A stretch of 22,005 nucleotides of DNA from Thermoplasmata archaeon (lineage in GTDB: Archaea > Thermoplasmatota > JAKEGO01). The position numbers and the translations under genes are program-made. The notes under the pieces are model-generated. The model searched no databases. It was not told where the DNA came from and worked only from the letters and a program-made list of their open reading frames with translations. The stretch covers positions 1-22,005 of the forward strand of contig JAKEGO010000036.1 in the NCBI GenBank assembly GCA_022615805.1. The letters are read 5' to 3'. Of the stretch, positions 6,787 to 14,090 are shown in pieces; within the stretch, counting starts at the first letter, position 1, and every line of letters begins with the position of its first letter.

Positions 6787-7035
6787 ATGCAAGGCTCTCT
6801 AAAACCGATAATCGGCATACTGGAACAGCTCGCCGAGGATACCTCGGTCCCACGAAATATCCGCAGGGGCGCCAAGGAGGCGAAGGAGCGTCTCCTCAAC
6901 GAGGCGGAACCCCTGGACGTGCGGACGGCGAGCGCCATCTTCATGCTCGACGAACTGGCCAACGACCCGAACATACCGATCCACGGGAGGACGCTCATCT
7001 GGGACCTCATCAGCCAGTTGGAGACGGTCCAGTGA
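6787..7035 (+). CDS. UPF0147 family protein
   Basis: This 82-residue helical protein matches the archaeal UPF0147 family along its length: ILEQLAEDTSVPRNIRRGAKEAKERL in the first half, then MLDELANDPNIPIHGRTLIWDLISQLE. The family has no known function that I can cite; its repeated helical pattern (D-x-S/N-V/I-P) suggests two similar halves. The start is fixed by GGTGA at 6778-6782 and a TATA box. Its stop is next to the PAC2 gene, which could even start by GTGA overlap, so the two are very likely one operon. Confidence 0.85.
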   Translation: MQGSLKPIIGILEQLAEDTSVPRNIRRGAKEAKERLLNEAEPLDVRTASAIFMLDELANDPNIPIHGRTLIWDLISQLETVQ

Positions 7036-7055
7036 GGCATGCGGGGCGTGAACAT

Positions 7056-7976
7056 ATGGACGATATCGGGGACATCAAGATCTACGAACTGAAGAAGATG
7101 GACCTGACCGGCGCCGTGATAATCGAGGGCTTCCCCAGCGTCGGCCTCGTGAGCTCGATAGTCGCCGATTACATCATAACCGCGCTCGAGCTCGAGCAGA
7201 TCGGGATCATCGACTCCGAGAGGTTCCCGACGATATCGCTGGTCAGGAACGGGACGCCTCACAACCCCGTGCGCATCTACGGAGGCTCGGTCGGGAAGGA
7301 GGGCGGAACGAAGCTCGTGGTCTTCATCTCAGAGTTCCAGCCCCCGCAGGGGATGATCCGCGCGATCACGTCCACCGTCCTGGACTGGATGCAGGAGCAG
7401 AAGTGTACGCTGCTGATCTCTCCCGAGGGGTTCGTCCTCGGTGAACCATCCGGCGGCGGCGACCGCGAGGATGCCGACGAGGAAGACATCGACGACGGGG
7501 GCGACATGGCCCCCGCGGAGATGCCCGATGCACTACATTCATCCCTCGGGAGCCCCGGTCCATCAGGCGACGAGGAGATCACCGAGCGGCTGGCCAAGGC
7601 CATCGACGAGATGCGCCAGTCGATCATCACATACGGCGTGGGCAGCACGGACAGCGCCAATGCCCTTCTCGACAAGTACAATGTTCCCAGGTTCGAGGAA
7701 GGCGTCATATCCGGGGTCTCAGGCGTGCTCCTCAACGAGGGGAAGCGCAGGGGGCTGCAGGTCCTGTGCCTGCTGGCCGAGGCGCACCCGGACTATCCGG
7801 ACGCTCGGGCGGCGGCGAAGATAATCGAGACCATCGACAGCATCCTCCTGAAGATCGAACTCGACCCGATGCCCCTCTACGCCCAGGCGATTGCCATCGA
7901 GAAGCACATCCAGCTCGCCCAGAAGGTGTCCGAGGCGCGGAAGGGGCTGGCGGCACCGGTCTACGGGTACGGCTGA
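7056..7976 (+). CDS. PAC2 family protein (proteasome assembly chaperone-like)
   Basis: This protein of about 306 residues belongs to the PAC2 (COG2047-like) family, relatives of eukaryotic proteasome assembly chaperones. The N-terminal signature IIEGFPSVGLVSSIVADYII is clear, followed by FPTISLVRNG, FISEFQPP and a C-terminal GVSGVLLNEGKRRGLQVLCLLAEAHPDYPDARAA, typical for archaeal members. Between about 138 and 182 there is an acidic, Gly/Pro-rich insertion (EDADEEDIDDGG and following) that looks disordered. ATG 7056 is chosen; GTG 7032 would overlap the UPF0147 stop as GTGA and add eight residues. It follows UPF0147 in one operon. A role in proteasome assembly is inferred from the family only. 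Confidence 0.85.
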   Translation: MDDIGDIKIYELKKMDLTGAVIIEGFPSVGLVSSIVADYIITALELEQIGIIDSERFPTISLVRNGTPHNPVRIYGGSVGKEGGTKLVVFISEFQPPQGMIRAITSTVLDWMQEQKCTLLISPEGFVLGEPSGGGDREDADEEDIDDGGDMAPAEMPDALHSSLGSPGPSGDEEITERLAKAIDEMRQSIITYGVGSTDSANALLDKYNVPRFEEGVISGVSGVLLNEGKRRGLQVLCLLAEAHPDYPDARAAAKIIETIDSILLKIELDPMPLYAQAIAIEKHIQLAQKVSEARKGLAAPVYGYG

Positions 7977-7990
7977 GGCCGACCAAAAAG

Positions 7991-7998
7991 GATTTATC
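7991..7998 (+). promoter_or_regulatory. Possible TATA box of purC
   Basis: GATTTATC lies in an A/T-rich stretch about 60 nt upstream of GTG 8055. This would give an untypically long leader of about 35 nt for this window, so the assignment is tentative. Confidence 0.4.
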
Positions 7999-8054
7999 CG
8001 GCTTCCCCCCTTGTCGCGCCGGGTCTGGCCAGGCTCTGCCGACCAGCCCGAGGG

Positions 8055-8948
8055 GTGACGAGGACGGACGCGCTGGTGAACAGGGGCAAGGTCAAGGAGG
8101 TCTATGCCCGGGGGGACCGCCTCCGGTTCCACTTCACGGACAACGTTTCGGTCTTCGACAAGATCATCCCCTCGCGCATACCGCGCAAGGGGGAGGTCCT
8201 CTGCAGGCTCAGCGCGTACTGGCTGCAGGAGACGGCGCATATCGTGGACAACCATTTCATCGCCCTCGAGGGCCCCGCCGACATGGTCGTACGCCGCTTC
8301 CGCATACTCGACCGCCCCACGGTGGCGGACGCCGGATACCTCGTGCCCCTCGAGTTCATCGTCAGGCATTACCTCGCCGGCTCCCTCCACCGGCGCGTGG
8401 AGGCGGGCGAGGTCGACCCCGCTTCCGTGGGGATCGACGGGGATGTCGAGTTCGGCATGCGCCTGCCCGAACCATACTTCGAGGTCACGACCAAGTTCGA
8501 GAAGGTCGACCGCCCGGTCGGGACCGACGAGGCGCTGAGAATCGCCGGCATGGACGCGGACGACCTCGACCGGATCGGGATGGCCATCCTGAACGTCGAC
8601 GCGTTCCTCGGGGAGCGCGCCAGGGCCGCCGGCCTCCTCCACGTGGACGGAAAGAAGGAGTTCGCCCTCGACGCCGACAGGAACCCCGTGCTCGTGGACT
8701 CGTTCGGCACGCCGGACGAGGACCGGTTCTGGGACCTTACCGCGCACGGCGAAGGGCGGTTCGTCGATATGAGCAAGGAGGTCGTCAGAGCCTTCTACCA
8801 CGGGAGCGGTTACTACGACGAGCTCTCGCGGGCGAGGAAGGCCGGAGCTCCAGAGCCCCCCATCCCCCCTCTCCCAAGGGAGAAGATCGACGAGATGTCG
8901 GCCCTCTACGCCGATATCTTCGAGCGATTGACCGGGACGGCGCTCTAG
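8055..8948 (+). CDS. purC: SAICAR synthetase
   Basis: This 297-residue enzyme condenses CAIR with aspartate using ATP to form SAICAR in de novo purine synthesis (EC 6.3.2.6). Visible motifs are GKVKEVYARGD at 11-21 (nucleotide-binding hairpin), DNVSVFDKIIP near 29-39, VPLEFIVRHYLAGSL near 97-111, PEPYFEVTTKFE near 139-150 and VDSFGTPDEDRFW near 214-226, where the metal/ATP acidic residues lie. The length fits the longer PurC form. The start is GTG 8055, just after the G-rich run GAGGG. No other pur gene is in the window; the next plus-strand gene in this region, prs, makes the PRPP used by the pathway. Confidence 0.93.
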   Translation: MTRTDALVNRGKVKEVYARGDRLRFHFTDNVSVFDKIIPSRIPRKGEVLCRLSAYWLQETAHIVDNHFIALEGPADMVVRRFRILDRPTVADAGYLVPLEFIVRHYLAGSLHRRVEAGEVDPASVGIDGDVEFGMRLPEPYFEVTTKFEKVDRPVGTDEALRIAGMDADDLDRIGMAILNVDAFLGERARAAGLLHVDGKKEFALDADRNPVLVDSFGTPDEDRFWDLTAHGEGRFVDMSKEVVRAFYHGSGYYDELSRARKAGAPEPPIPPLPREKIDEMSALYADIFERLTGTAL

Positions 8949-9033
8949 GGGCACCCCGGACCGATACGCCCCTCACGTGATCTACCGGAAGAACGTCATG
9001 CTGTCCGACGACGTGCCGGGGGCACCCGGGCGC

Positions 9034-10245
9034 TCAGATCATCCGTCTGAACCACTTGAACCTCGTGTTGTACCGCTCTTTCGGCAGCATGTTCGCGATG
9101 ATCCCCGCGAGGTCCGATGCCAGCGCCGGCTTCTTCCTCGCCCTCCTCACGAGCATGTTCACGAGGGACTGCCGCTCCATCATGTCGCGGATCCTGATGG
9201 AGTCGTCGAAGTCCGACATGAAGGCGTCGCGCCACCGTCTGTCGTATTCCATGAGCCGTCCCCTCGAGAGGTCCCCCTCGTCGAGGGCCTTCGCGAGGAC
9301 ATCGGCCGCCATCGCGCCCGCCTCCATGGCGTACTCGATCCCCTCGCCCGTCAGTGGATTGATCTGGTGCGCGGAGTCGCCGACGAGGACGACGCCGTCC
9401 GCCACGGTCATCGGCGTCCGCCCCCCCATCGGGAGGGCCCAGCCAGCGGGCTCCATCACGACCCTCGCGTCCTTGAGCCGGTCCCTCGCCCACCTGTTGG
9501 TCCTGATGAAAACGTCGAGAAGATGGAAGACGTCGGTGCCCGCGCGCTTGAACCTATCTCCGAACCCTCCGAGGCCGATGTTCACGCGGTCGTCGGCGAG
9601 GGGGAATATCCACGCGTAGCCCGGCAGGACCGACCGGTCGTAGTGGAACTCGACGTAGTCCTCGAGGCCGCCGACGTTGGCGTAGACCACCCTTACGGCC
9701 ACGCCGAGGTTCTCCGTATCGCGGGCGTACAGCCCCGACTTCCGGGCGACGACGCTCCCCGCGCCGTCGGCGCCGACAACCGCCCTCGCCTCGACCTCCG
9801 TCCTGCCGTCCCGCCGGAGGACGACCCCCGTGATGGCCCCGTCCCCCCCTCGGATCACGTCGATGACGGGCGCGCCGCAGATGAACTCCGCCCCGGCGTC
9901 CACGGCGTGGCGCCGCATGAGGTCGTCGAACTCGGCCCTGAGGACGGTGTATCCGTAGTTGCGGTACGGCGTGCCCGAGGGCGCATCCCCCCGGACGTCG
10001 GTGCCGTTCGGCGCCGCCACCCTGACGCCGTTGATCCTGCGGAAACCGCCCCTCTCGACGGCGGGCAGGAGCCCCATGGCGTCGAGCGATGAGAGCGCCC
10101 GGGGCGAGACGGCGCCACCGCAGACCTTGTCCCTCGGGAACATGCTGCGGTCGATGAGGGCGACCGACACGCCCCTGCGCGCCAGGGCCGCGGCCGTCGA
10201 GGACCCGCCCGGCCCCGCTCCGACCACCGCCACGTCGTATGCCAT
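9034..10245 (-). CDS. Geranylgeranyl reductase family flavoprotein
   Basis: This 403-residue FAD enzyme reduces the double bonds of geranylgeranyl chains, in archaea those of digeranylgeranylglycerolipids. The Rossmann motif is GAGPGG at 9-14, followed by KVCGG at 40-44, the substrate/FAD motif of the family. A second FAD motif, VGDSAHQINPLTGEGIEYAMEAG, lies near 280-303. A basic C-terminal tail (RRARKKPALAS and FKWFRRMI) may associate with the membrane. The frame is open upstream to 10353, but ATG 10245 gives the usual start of the family and lies 25 nt after a TATA box, consistent with a leaderless mRNA. It is divergent from prs and convergent with purC. Confidence 0.9.
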   Translation of the reverse strand: MAYDVAVVGAGPGGSSTAAALARRGVSVALIDRSMFPRDKVCGGAVSPRALSSLDAMGLLPAVERGGFRRINGVRVAAPNGTDVRGDAPSGTPYRNYGYTVLRAEFDDLMRRHAVDAGAEFICGAPVIDVIRGGDGAITGVVLRRDGRTEVEARAVVGADGAGSVVARKSGLYARDTENLGVAVRVVYANVGGLEDYVEFHYDRSVLPGYAWIFPLADDRVNIGLGGFGDRFKRAGTDVFHLLDVFIRTNRWARDRLKDARVVMEPAGWALPMGGRTPMTVADGVVLVGDSAHQINPLTGEGIEYAMEAGAMAADVLAKALDEGDLSRGRLMEYDRRWRDAFMSDFDDSIRIRDMMERQSLVNMLVRRARKKPALASDLAGIIANMLPKERYNTRFKWFRRMI

Positions 10246-10266
10246 GTTGGCCGAGCGATGGACGTC

Positions 10267-10274
10267 GTATATAG
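10267..10274 (-). promoter_or_regulatory. TATA box of geranylgeranyl reductase
   Basis: Read on the minus strand this is CTATATAC, centred about 25 nt upstream of ATG 10245. No Shine-Dalgarno motif lies before the start, which suggests leaderless translation. Confidence 0.65.
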
Positions 10275-10354
10275 CGTTTTCCAGGGCCATTGTGCGCGGA
10301 TGGGGGCGTTTGCCCCGCACACATCCCAGGTCGCCCCCGGACGAGGACAGCAAC

Positions 10355-10362
10355 CGTTATCA
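10355..10362 (+). promoter_or_regulatory. TATA box of prs
   Basis: CGTTATCA is centred about 26 nt upstream of ATG 10385. No Shine-Dalgarno motif is present, which fits a leaderless mRNA. The boxes of this gene and of the divergent reductase gene are about 80 bp apart. Confidence 0.5.
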
Positions 10363-10384
10363 ACGCTCTCAACGTTCCTGTCAC

Positions 10385-11230
10385 ATGACCATCGTGGCGG
10401 GACCCCGGAGCGTCGAGATGGCCGCGGAGATCGCGGAAGCGTCCGGGGCCGAGCTCCTCATTCCCGAGCACCGACGCTTCCCCGACGGAGAGATCTATTT
10501 GCGGCTCGACGAGTCGCTGTCCGGGGCCGTCCTCCTCGTCCAGAACGCCTATCCGGACGAGGGCGTGGTCGAGCTCCTCCTCCTCGTCGACCTGGTGCGC
10601 GACCTCGGGGCCGGGCGCGTCGACCTCCTCGTGCCCTACATGGGCTACGCGAGGCAGGACCGGAGGTTCCGGTCCGGGGAGGCGGTCTCGGCGGCGACGG
10701 TCATGCGCCAGATATCCTCGGGCGTTGACTCGCTCACCTTCGTGGACATCCACGCCCCGTCGGTCCTCGAACGATCGCTGGCGCCGGCGAGGAACGTCTA
10801 CCCCGCCCGCTCGATGGCCGAATTCCTTGACGGTGTCGACGCCGTCCTCGCGCCCGACAAGGGGGCCGTGCACCGCGCGTCCGCCGTCGCCAGGCTGCTC
10901 GGCGTACCGTGGGACCACCTCGAGAAGACACGGCTCGACGCGGAGAACGTGGTCATTCGGACCAAGGAGCTCGACGTCTCGGGGAAGGCGGTCGCCATCG
11001 TCGATGACATCATCTCGACCGGAGGTACGATCGTCAGGGCATGCGAGCAACTGCGGGCGCAGGGGGCCACCCGGGTCGTCGCGGCCTGCACGCACGGCCT
11101 CTTCACCGGCAACGCGCTCGAGAGGCTGGCGCCGCTCGACTGGGTCCACAGCACGAGGACCCTGGTCACCGAGGCGTCGTCCATACCGCTCGGGGCGGAG
11201 CTCGCCAGCATCCTGCCGGGCGAGCAGTAG
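10385..11230 (+). CDS. prs: Ribose-phosphate pyrophosphokinase (PRPP synthetase)
   Basis: This 281-residue cytosolic enzyme transfers pyrophosphate from ATP to ribose-5-phosphate, giving PRPP for nucleotide, His and Trp synthesis (EC 2.7.6.1). Motifs are RFPDGE at 31-36, PYMGYARQDRRF at 84-95, DIH at 122-124 (metal-binding His), a catalytic loop with KTR at 181-183, and the PRPP loop VDDIISTGGT at 206-215. The length is that of archaeal class enzymes, shorter than bacterial Prs by the loss of some regulatory segments. The frame is open back to 9959, which is antisense to the reductase and not real. It is followed after 64 nt by the IPP isomerase gene, which has its own TATA box. Confidence 0.95.
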   Translation: MTIVAGPRSVEMAAEIAEASGAELLIPEHRRFPDGEIYLRLDESLSGAVLLVQNAYPDEGVVELLLLVDLVRDLGAGRVDLLVPYMGYARQDRRFRSGEAVSAATVMRQISSGVDSLTFVDIHAPSVLERSLAPARNVYPARSMAEFLDGVDAVLAPDKGAVHRASAVARLLGVPWDHLEKTRLDAENVVIRTKELDVSGKAVAIVDDIISTGGTIVRACEQLRAQGATRVVAACTHGLFTGNALERLAPLDWVHSTRTLVTEASSIPLGAELASILPGEQ

Positions 11231-11259
11231 CGCAGCGACGCGCGGCTGCTGCCGCCAAG

Positions 11260-11267
11260 TTATAAAT
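11260..11267 (+). promoter_or_regulatory. TATA box of the fni-idsA operon
   Basis: TTATAAAT is centred about 31 nt upstream of ATG 11295. It is a near-consensus archaeal box, and no Shine-Dalgarno motif precedes the start codon. Confidence 0.7.
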
Positions 11268-11294
11268 ACGAACCGCAGCGTATCGATCCGCGCC

Positions 11295-12341
11295 ATGATA
11301 CAGGAACGCAAGTCGGACCACGTCGACATCGTCCTCGGGCGGGACGTGTGCGCGAGCGAGAACTGGTGGGACCGGTGCTGGCTCGTCCACGAAGCGCTCC
11401 CCGAGGTCCACATGGACGAGGTCGACACCCGGACGACCCTCTTCGGGACGGAGCTCTCCATGCCCCTGGTGATCGTCGCGATCACCGGCGGATACCCGCG
11501 CGGGGGGAAAATGAACAGGAACCTCGCGGAGGCGGCGGCAGAGGCAGGAGTGGCCTTGGGCGTCGGCAGCCAGCGCGCCGGCCTTGAGGACCCCCGGCTC
11601 GCCGGGACCTACAGCGTGGTGAAGGAGTTCGACGTCCCCCTGGTGATCGGCAACATTGGCGCGCCGCAGCTCGTGCCCCAGGCCGGCAGGCCCGCCTACG
11701 GCGTCGAGGATGCCAGGAGGGCGATGGAAATGGTCGACGCGGACGTCCTCGCCGTCCACCTGAACTTCCTCCAGGAGGCCGTGCAGGGGGAGGGCGACCG
11801 CAACGCGGTCGGCTGCTTCGACGCGGTCCGCTCCCTCGCGGGAGAGCTCCCCGTAGTCGTCAAGGAGACCGGTGCCGGATTCTCGGCGTCGACCCTCGAC
11901 AGGCTGGTCGACACCGAGATAGTCGGCATCGACATAGGGGGCCTCGGCGGAACGTCCTTCTCCGCGGTGGAGGCGCACAGGGCGCCCGACGGGAGCGTGC
12001 TGCGCAGGTGCGGGATGGCCTTCCGCGACTGGGGCGTCCCCACGCCGGTCTCCCTGGCCTTCGCGGCAGGGAGGTTCGAGTGCATCGCCACCGGGGGGGT
12101 GAGGAACGGCATCGACGCGGCCAAGGCGATCGTCATGGGGGCCCGTTCCGCGGGGATGGCCGCGGCGTTGTTGAGGGCAGCCACCGAGAGCGCGGACGCC
12201 GTCATGGCCGAACTGCAGGCGATCAGGAGGGAGCTCGTGACCGCCATGTTCCTGACCGGGTCGCCGAGCGTCGACGCCCTGAAGCGGAAGCCGGTCGTGC
12301 TGGACCCGCTCGTCGAGCACTGGATGGAGCGATCGAGGTGA
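11295..12341 (+). CDS. fni: Type 2 isopentenyl-diphosphate isomerase
   Basis: This 348-residue FMN-dependent enzyme interconverts IPP and DMAPP (EC 5.3.3.2), supplying the primer for prenyl chain growth. Visible signatures are RKSDHV at 5-10, AITGG at 62-66 and GSQRAGLEDP at 91-100. The catalytic block HLNFLQE at 155-161 (His, Asn, Gln, Glu) is intact, followed by VVVKETGAGFS at 187-197, GGLGGTS at 215-221 and ATGGVRNG further on, the FMN phosphate loop. The start is ATG 11295, 31 nt after a TATA box. IdsA follows after only 4 nt, so the two are one operon. The RNase J and isopentenyl phosphate kinase genes often found beside fni in archaea are absent here. Confidence 0.95.
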   Translation: MIQERKSDHVDIVLGRDVCASENWWDRCWLVHEALPEVHMDEVDTRTTLFGTELSMPLVIVAITGGYPRGGKMNRNLAEAAAEAGVALGVGSQRAGLEDPRLAGTYSVVKEFDVPLVIGNIGAPQLVPQAGRPAYGVEDARRAMEMVDADVLAVHLNFLQEAVQGEGDRNAVGCFDAVRSLAGELPVVVKETGAGFSASTLDRLVDTEIVGIDIGGLGGTSFSAVEAHRAPDGSVLRRCGMAFRDWGVPTPVSLAFAAGRFECIATGGVRNGIDAAKAIVMGARSAGMAAALLRAATESADAVMAELQAIRRELVTAMFLTGSPSVDALKRKPVVLDPLVEHWMERSR

Positions 12342-12345
12342 GCCG

Positions 12346-13329
12346 TTGGACCTGAAGGGAGCACTCGCCGCAAGGACCAGGAGGATGGACGCCGCCCTGC
12401 AGGAGGCGCTCGCCCTGGAGATGGACCGGAAGCTCCTCGACGCCATCCGCCATCTCCCGCTCGCCGGGGGGAAGCGGCTCAGGCCCGCCATGGCGATGGT
12501 CGTGGCCGACGCCATCTCCGGCTCCGGCGAGAGGACCATACCGTTCGGCGTGGCCCTCGAGCTCACGCACAACTTCACCCTCATCCACGACGACCTGATG
12601 GACAGGGACGACCTCCGCAGGGGCGTCATAACCGTCCACAAGGCCTTCGATGAGCCGACGGCGATCAACGCCGGGGACGTCCTCTTCGCCCGGGCATTCG
12701 AGGTGCTCACCGACATCGAGTGCGACGACGCCACCGTGCGCGAGATCGTCCGCGACCTCGCGCGCACGGTCCGCCTCATCGGCGAGGGGCAGCAGAACGA
12801 CATGGACTTCGAGCGCGCGGAGAGCGTCGAGGAAGGGCAGGCGCTGCGGATGATCGAGCTCAAGACCGCGGTCCTCTTCGAGACCGCCTGCAGGGGCGGC
12901 GCGCTCATCGCTGGCGGCACGCCGGAGCAGGTGGAGGCGATGCGCCTCTACGGCCTCAACGTCGGCATCGGCTTCCAGCTCCAGGACGACCTCCTCGACA
13001 TCCTCTCGGACGAGGCGACCATCGGGAAGGACAGGTGGAGCGACCTGCGCGAGGGGAAGAAGACCGTCGTGCTCATCCACGCCCTCCGGAACGCCAGGCC
13101 GAAGGACAGGGCGCTCATCGAGGCGACGGTCGGCCGGGAGGGAGTGACCGACGACGAGCTCGCCAAGGTGGTGAAGGCCCTGCAGCGTGCCGGCTCGATA
13201 ACCTACGCGCGGGACCTCGCGAAGCGTTACGCCGATATCGCTCGCAGCCACCTCGCGCCCCTTCCCCCTTCCGGGCACCGAGACGTCCTTGAAGCCCTCG
13301 TCGACTACATGGTGACGAGGGAGCGGTGA
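12346..13329 (+). CDS. idsA: Polyprenyl synthetase (GGPP synthase type, IdsA)
   Basis: This 327-residue trans-prenyltransferase extends DMAPP with IPP to geranylgeranyl or farnesyl diphosphate. GGKRLRP lies at 41-47, the first Asp-rich motif DDLMD at 82-86 and the second, DDLLD, at 214-218. Phe77, five residues before the first motif, sits at the position known from Sulfolobus GGPP synthase to set product length, so C20 is the likely product. ELKTA near 171-175 is the conserved Lys-Thr. The start is TTG 12346: GAGGTGA at 12335-12341 overlaps the fni stop and no better start follows nearby. GGPP would feed GGGP synthase and DGGGP synthase, both in this window. Confidence 0.93.
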   Translation: MDLKGALAARTRRMDAALQEALALEMDRKLLDAIRHLPLAGGKRLRPAMAMVVADAISGSGERTIPFGVALELTHNFTLIHDDLMDRDDLRRGVITVHKAFDEPTAINAGDVLFARAFEVLTDIECDDATVREIVRDLARTVRLIGEGQQNDMDFERAESVEEGQALRMIELKTAVLFETACRGGALIAGGTPEQVEAMRLYGLNVGIGFQLQDDLLDILSDEATIGKDRWSDLREGKKTVVLIHALRNARPKDRALIEATVGREGVTDDELAKVVKALQRAGSITYARDLAKRYADIARSHLAPLPPSGHRDVLEALVDYMVTRER

Positions 13330-13436
13330 GGCCCGTCGTTCCGCTCGTGCCGACCCGTAAGACGCCTTTCGCCGTACCGCCTCACGGTCGGACAGTACCC
13401 GCAAGCGAAACGGTTTGACCTAATCTCTTTAAAGTG

Positions 13437-13685
13437 ATGGCTCGGGGGATATCCCCGTCCCTCGTCCCGGGAGGTGGTGCCACGGTCGTCAGCGAGACAA
13501 GGCGAAGGAGCGCATTGAAGGCGATCACGTACAGGGTCATCTGCGTCATCTCGCTGCTGTCGGTGACGCTCCTCATGACCGGCGACGTGGTGGAGTCGAT
13601 ATCGATCACGGTCGTCTTCCAGACGTTGCAGACGCTGCTCTACTACCTGCACGAGCGGGCGTGGGCACTGTACTGGCCGGCGTAG
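13437..13685 (+). CDS. DUF2061 small membrane protein
   Basis: This protein of about 82 residues has the DUF2061 pattern from about residue 22: RRSALKAITYRVICVISLLSVTLLMTG, then a second hydrophobic stretch, ending LQTLLYYLHERAWALYW. The YYLHERxW motif near the end is the family mark. It should have two membrane helices; no function is known to me, though a fused copy occurs in some sulfate and lipid enzymes. The start is doubtful: GTG 13434 and ATG 13437 are the only usual start codons in frame, yet a TATA-like CTTTAAAG overlaps them (13427-13434) and a strong GGGAGGTGG lies downstream at 13469-13477 with no usual start after it. Confidence 0.75.
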   Translation: MARGISPSLVPGGGATVVSETRRRSALKAITYRVICVISLLSVTLLMTGDVVESISITVVFQTLQTLLYYLHERAWALYWPA

Positions 13686-13753
13686 CATGGCGAGGAGCTG
13701 CCATCGTCATCGGCCGGACGGGATCGACCCGCCGCTCGGTGGTGACCTCCAAA

Positions 13754-13761
13754 CGTTTAAA
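13754..13761 (+). promoter_or_regulatory. TATA box of the Lsm-trmJ operon
   Basis: CGTTTAAA is centred about 36 nt upstream of ATG 13794; GGTGAT at 13785-13790 is the ribosome binding site. Confidence 0.6.
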
Positions 13762-13793
13762 CGGTTCCCAGGGATTAGCTCGCCGGTGATCGC

Positions 13794-14072
13794 ATGAACC
13801 TTCGCAAGCGCTACCTCGACGGCATGCTCGGGCACGACGTCCTCGTCGTCACGTCCGACAGCAGGTCCTTCAAGGGCGTTCTCATCGAATACGACGAGGA
13901 GGCGATGCTCCTCCAGGCCGTGATCGAGACGTCGACGCGGGAGATCAAGTGGCACAAGCCCGAGGTCGCCATGCCCGTGAACCCGGACGGGACCGGCGGC
14001 GTCATACAGCGCCGCCTCGACGAGGTCATGATACTTACGGACCACGTCATGCGCATCTGGCGCCTGGAATGA
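13794..14072 (+). CDS. Lsm (like-Sm) RNA-binding protein
   Basis: This 92-residue protein has a likely Sm fold. The Sm1 region reads LGHDVLVVTSDSRSFKGVLIEYDEEAMLL (about 12-40), matching the usual pattern of five strands with D.R.F.G.L..YD....L. The Sm2 region is RRLDEVMILTDHVMRIWRLE at the end. Between them is an unusually long loop with IKWHKPEVAMPVNPDGTG. Sm proteins form rings that bind RNA; whether this divergent member does is inferred. It starts at ATG 13794 with GGTGAT at 13785 and a TATA box. A TrmJ-type tRNA methyltransferase starts 18 nt after its stop, so both probably serve RNA metabolism. Confidence 0.72.
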   Translation: MNLRKRYLDGMLGHDVLVVTSDSRSFKGVLIEYDEEAMLLQAVIETSTREIKWHKPEVAMPVNPDGTGGVIQRRLDEVMILTDHVMRIWRLE

Positions 14073-14090
14073 GCCCGGGGTGGGAGCGTC

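Noticed and set aside
7719..8954. A 411-codon minus-strand frame opposite purC
   Set aside because: It is the mirror of purC; no motifs and no promoter or ribosome binding site.
8949..9033. A possible terminator hairpin between purC and geranylgeranyl reductase
   Set aside because: The G/C-rich runs here do not pair well when aligned, and no T-run is present.
9554..11485. A 643-codon minus-strand frame spanning geranylgeranyl reductase, prs and the start of fni
   Set aside because: It crosses two divergent genes with strong motifs, has no domain pattern, and its product is rich in Arg and Gly.
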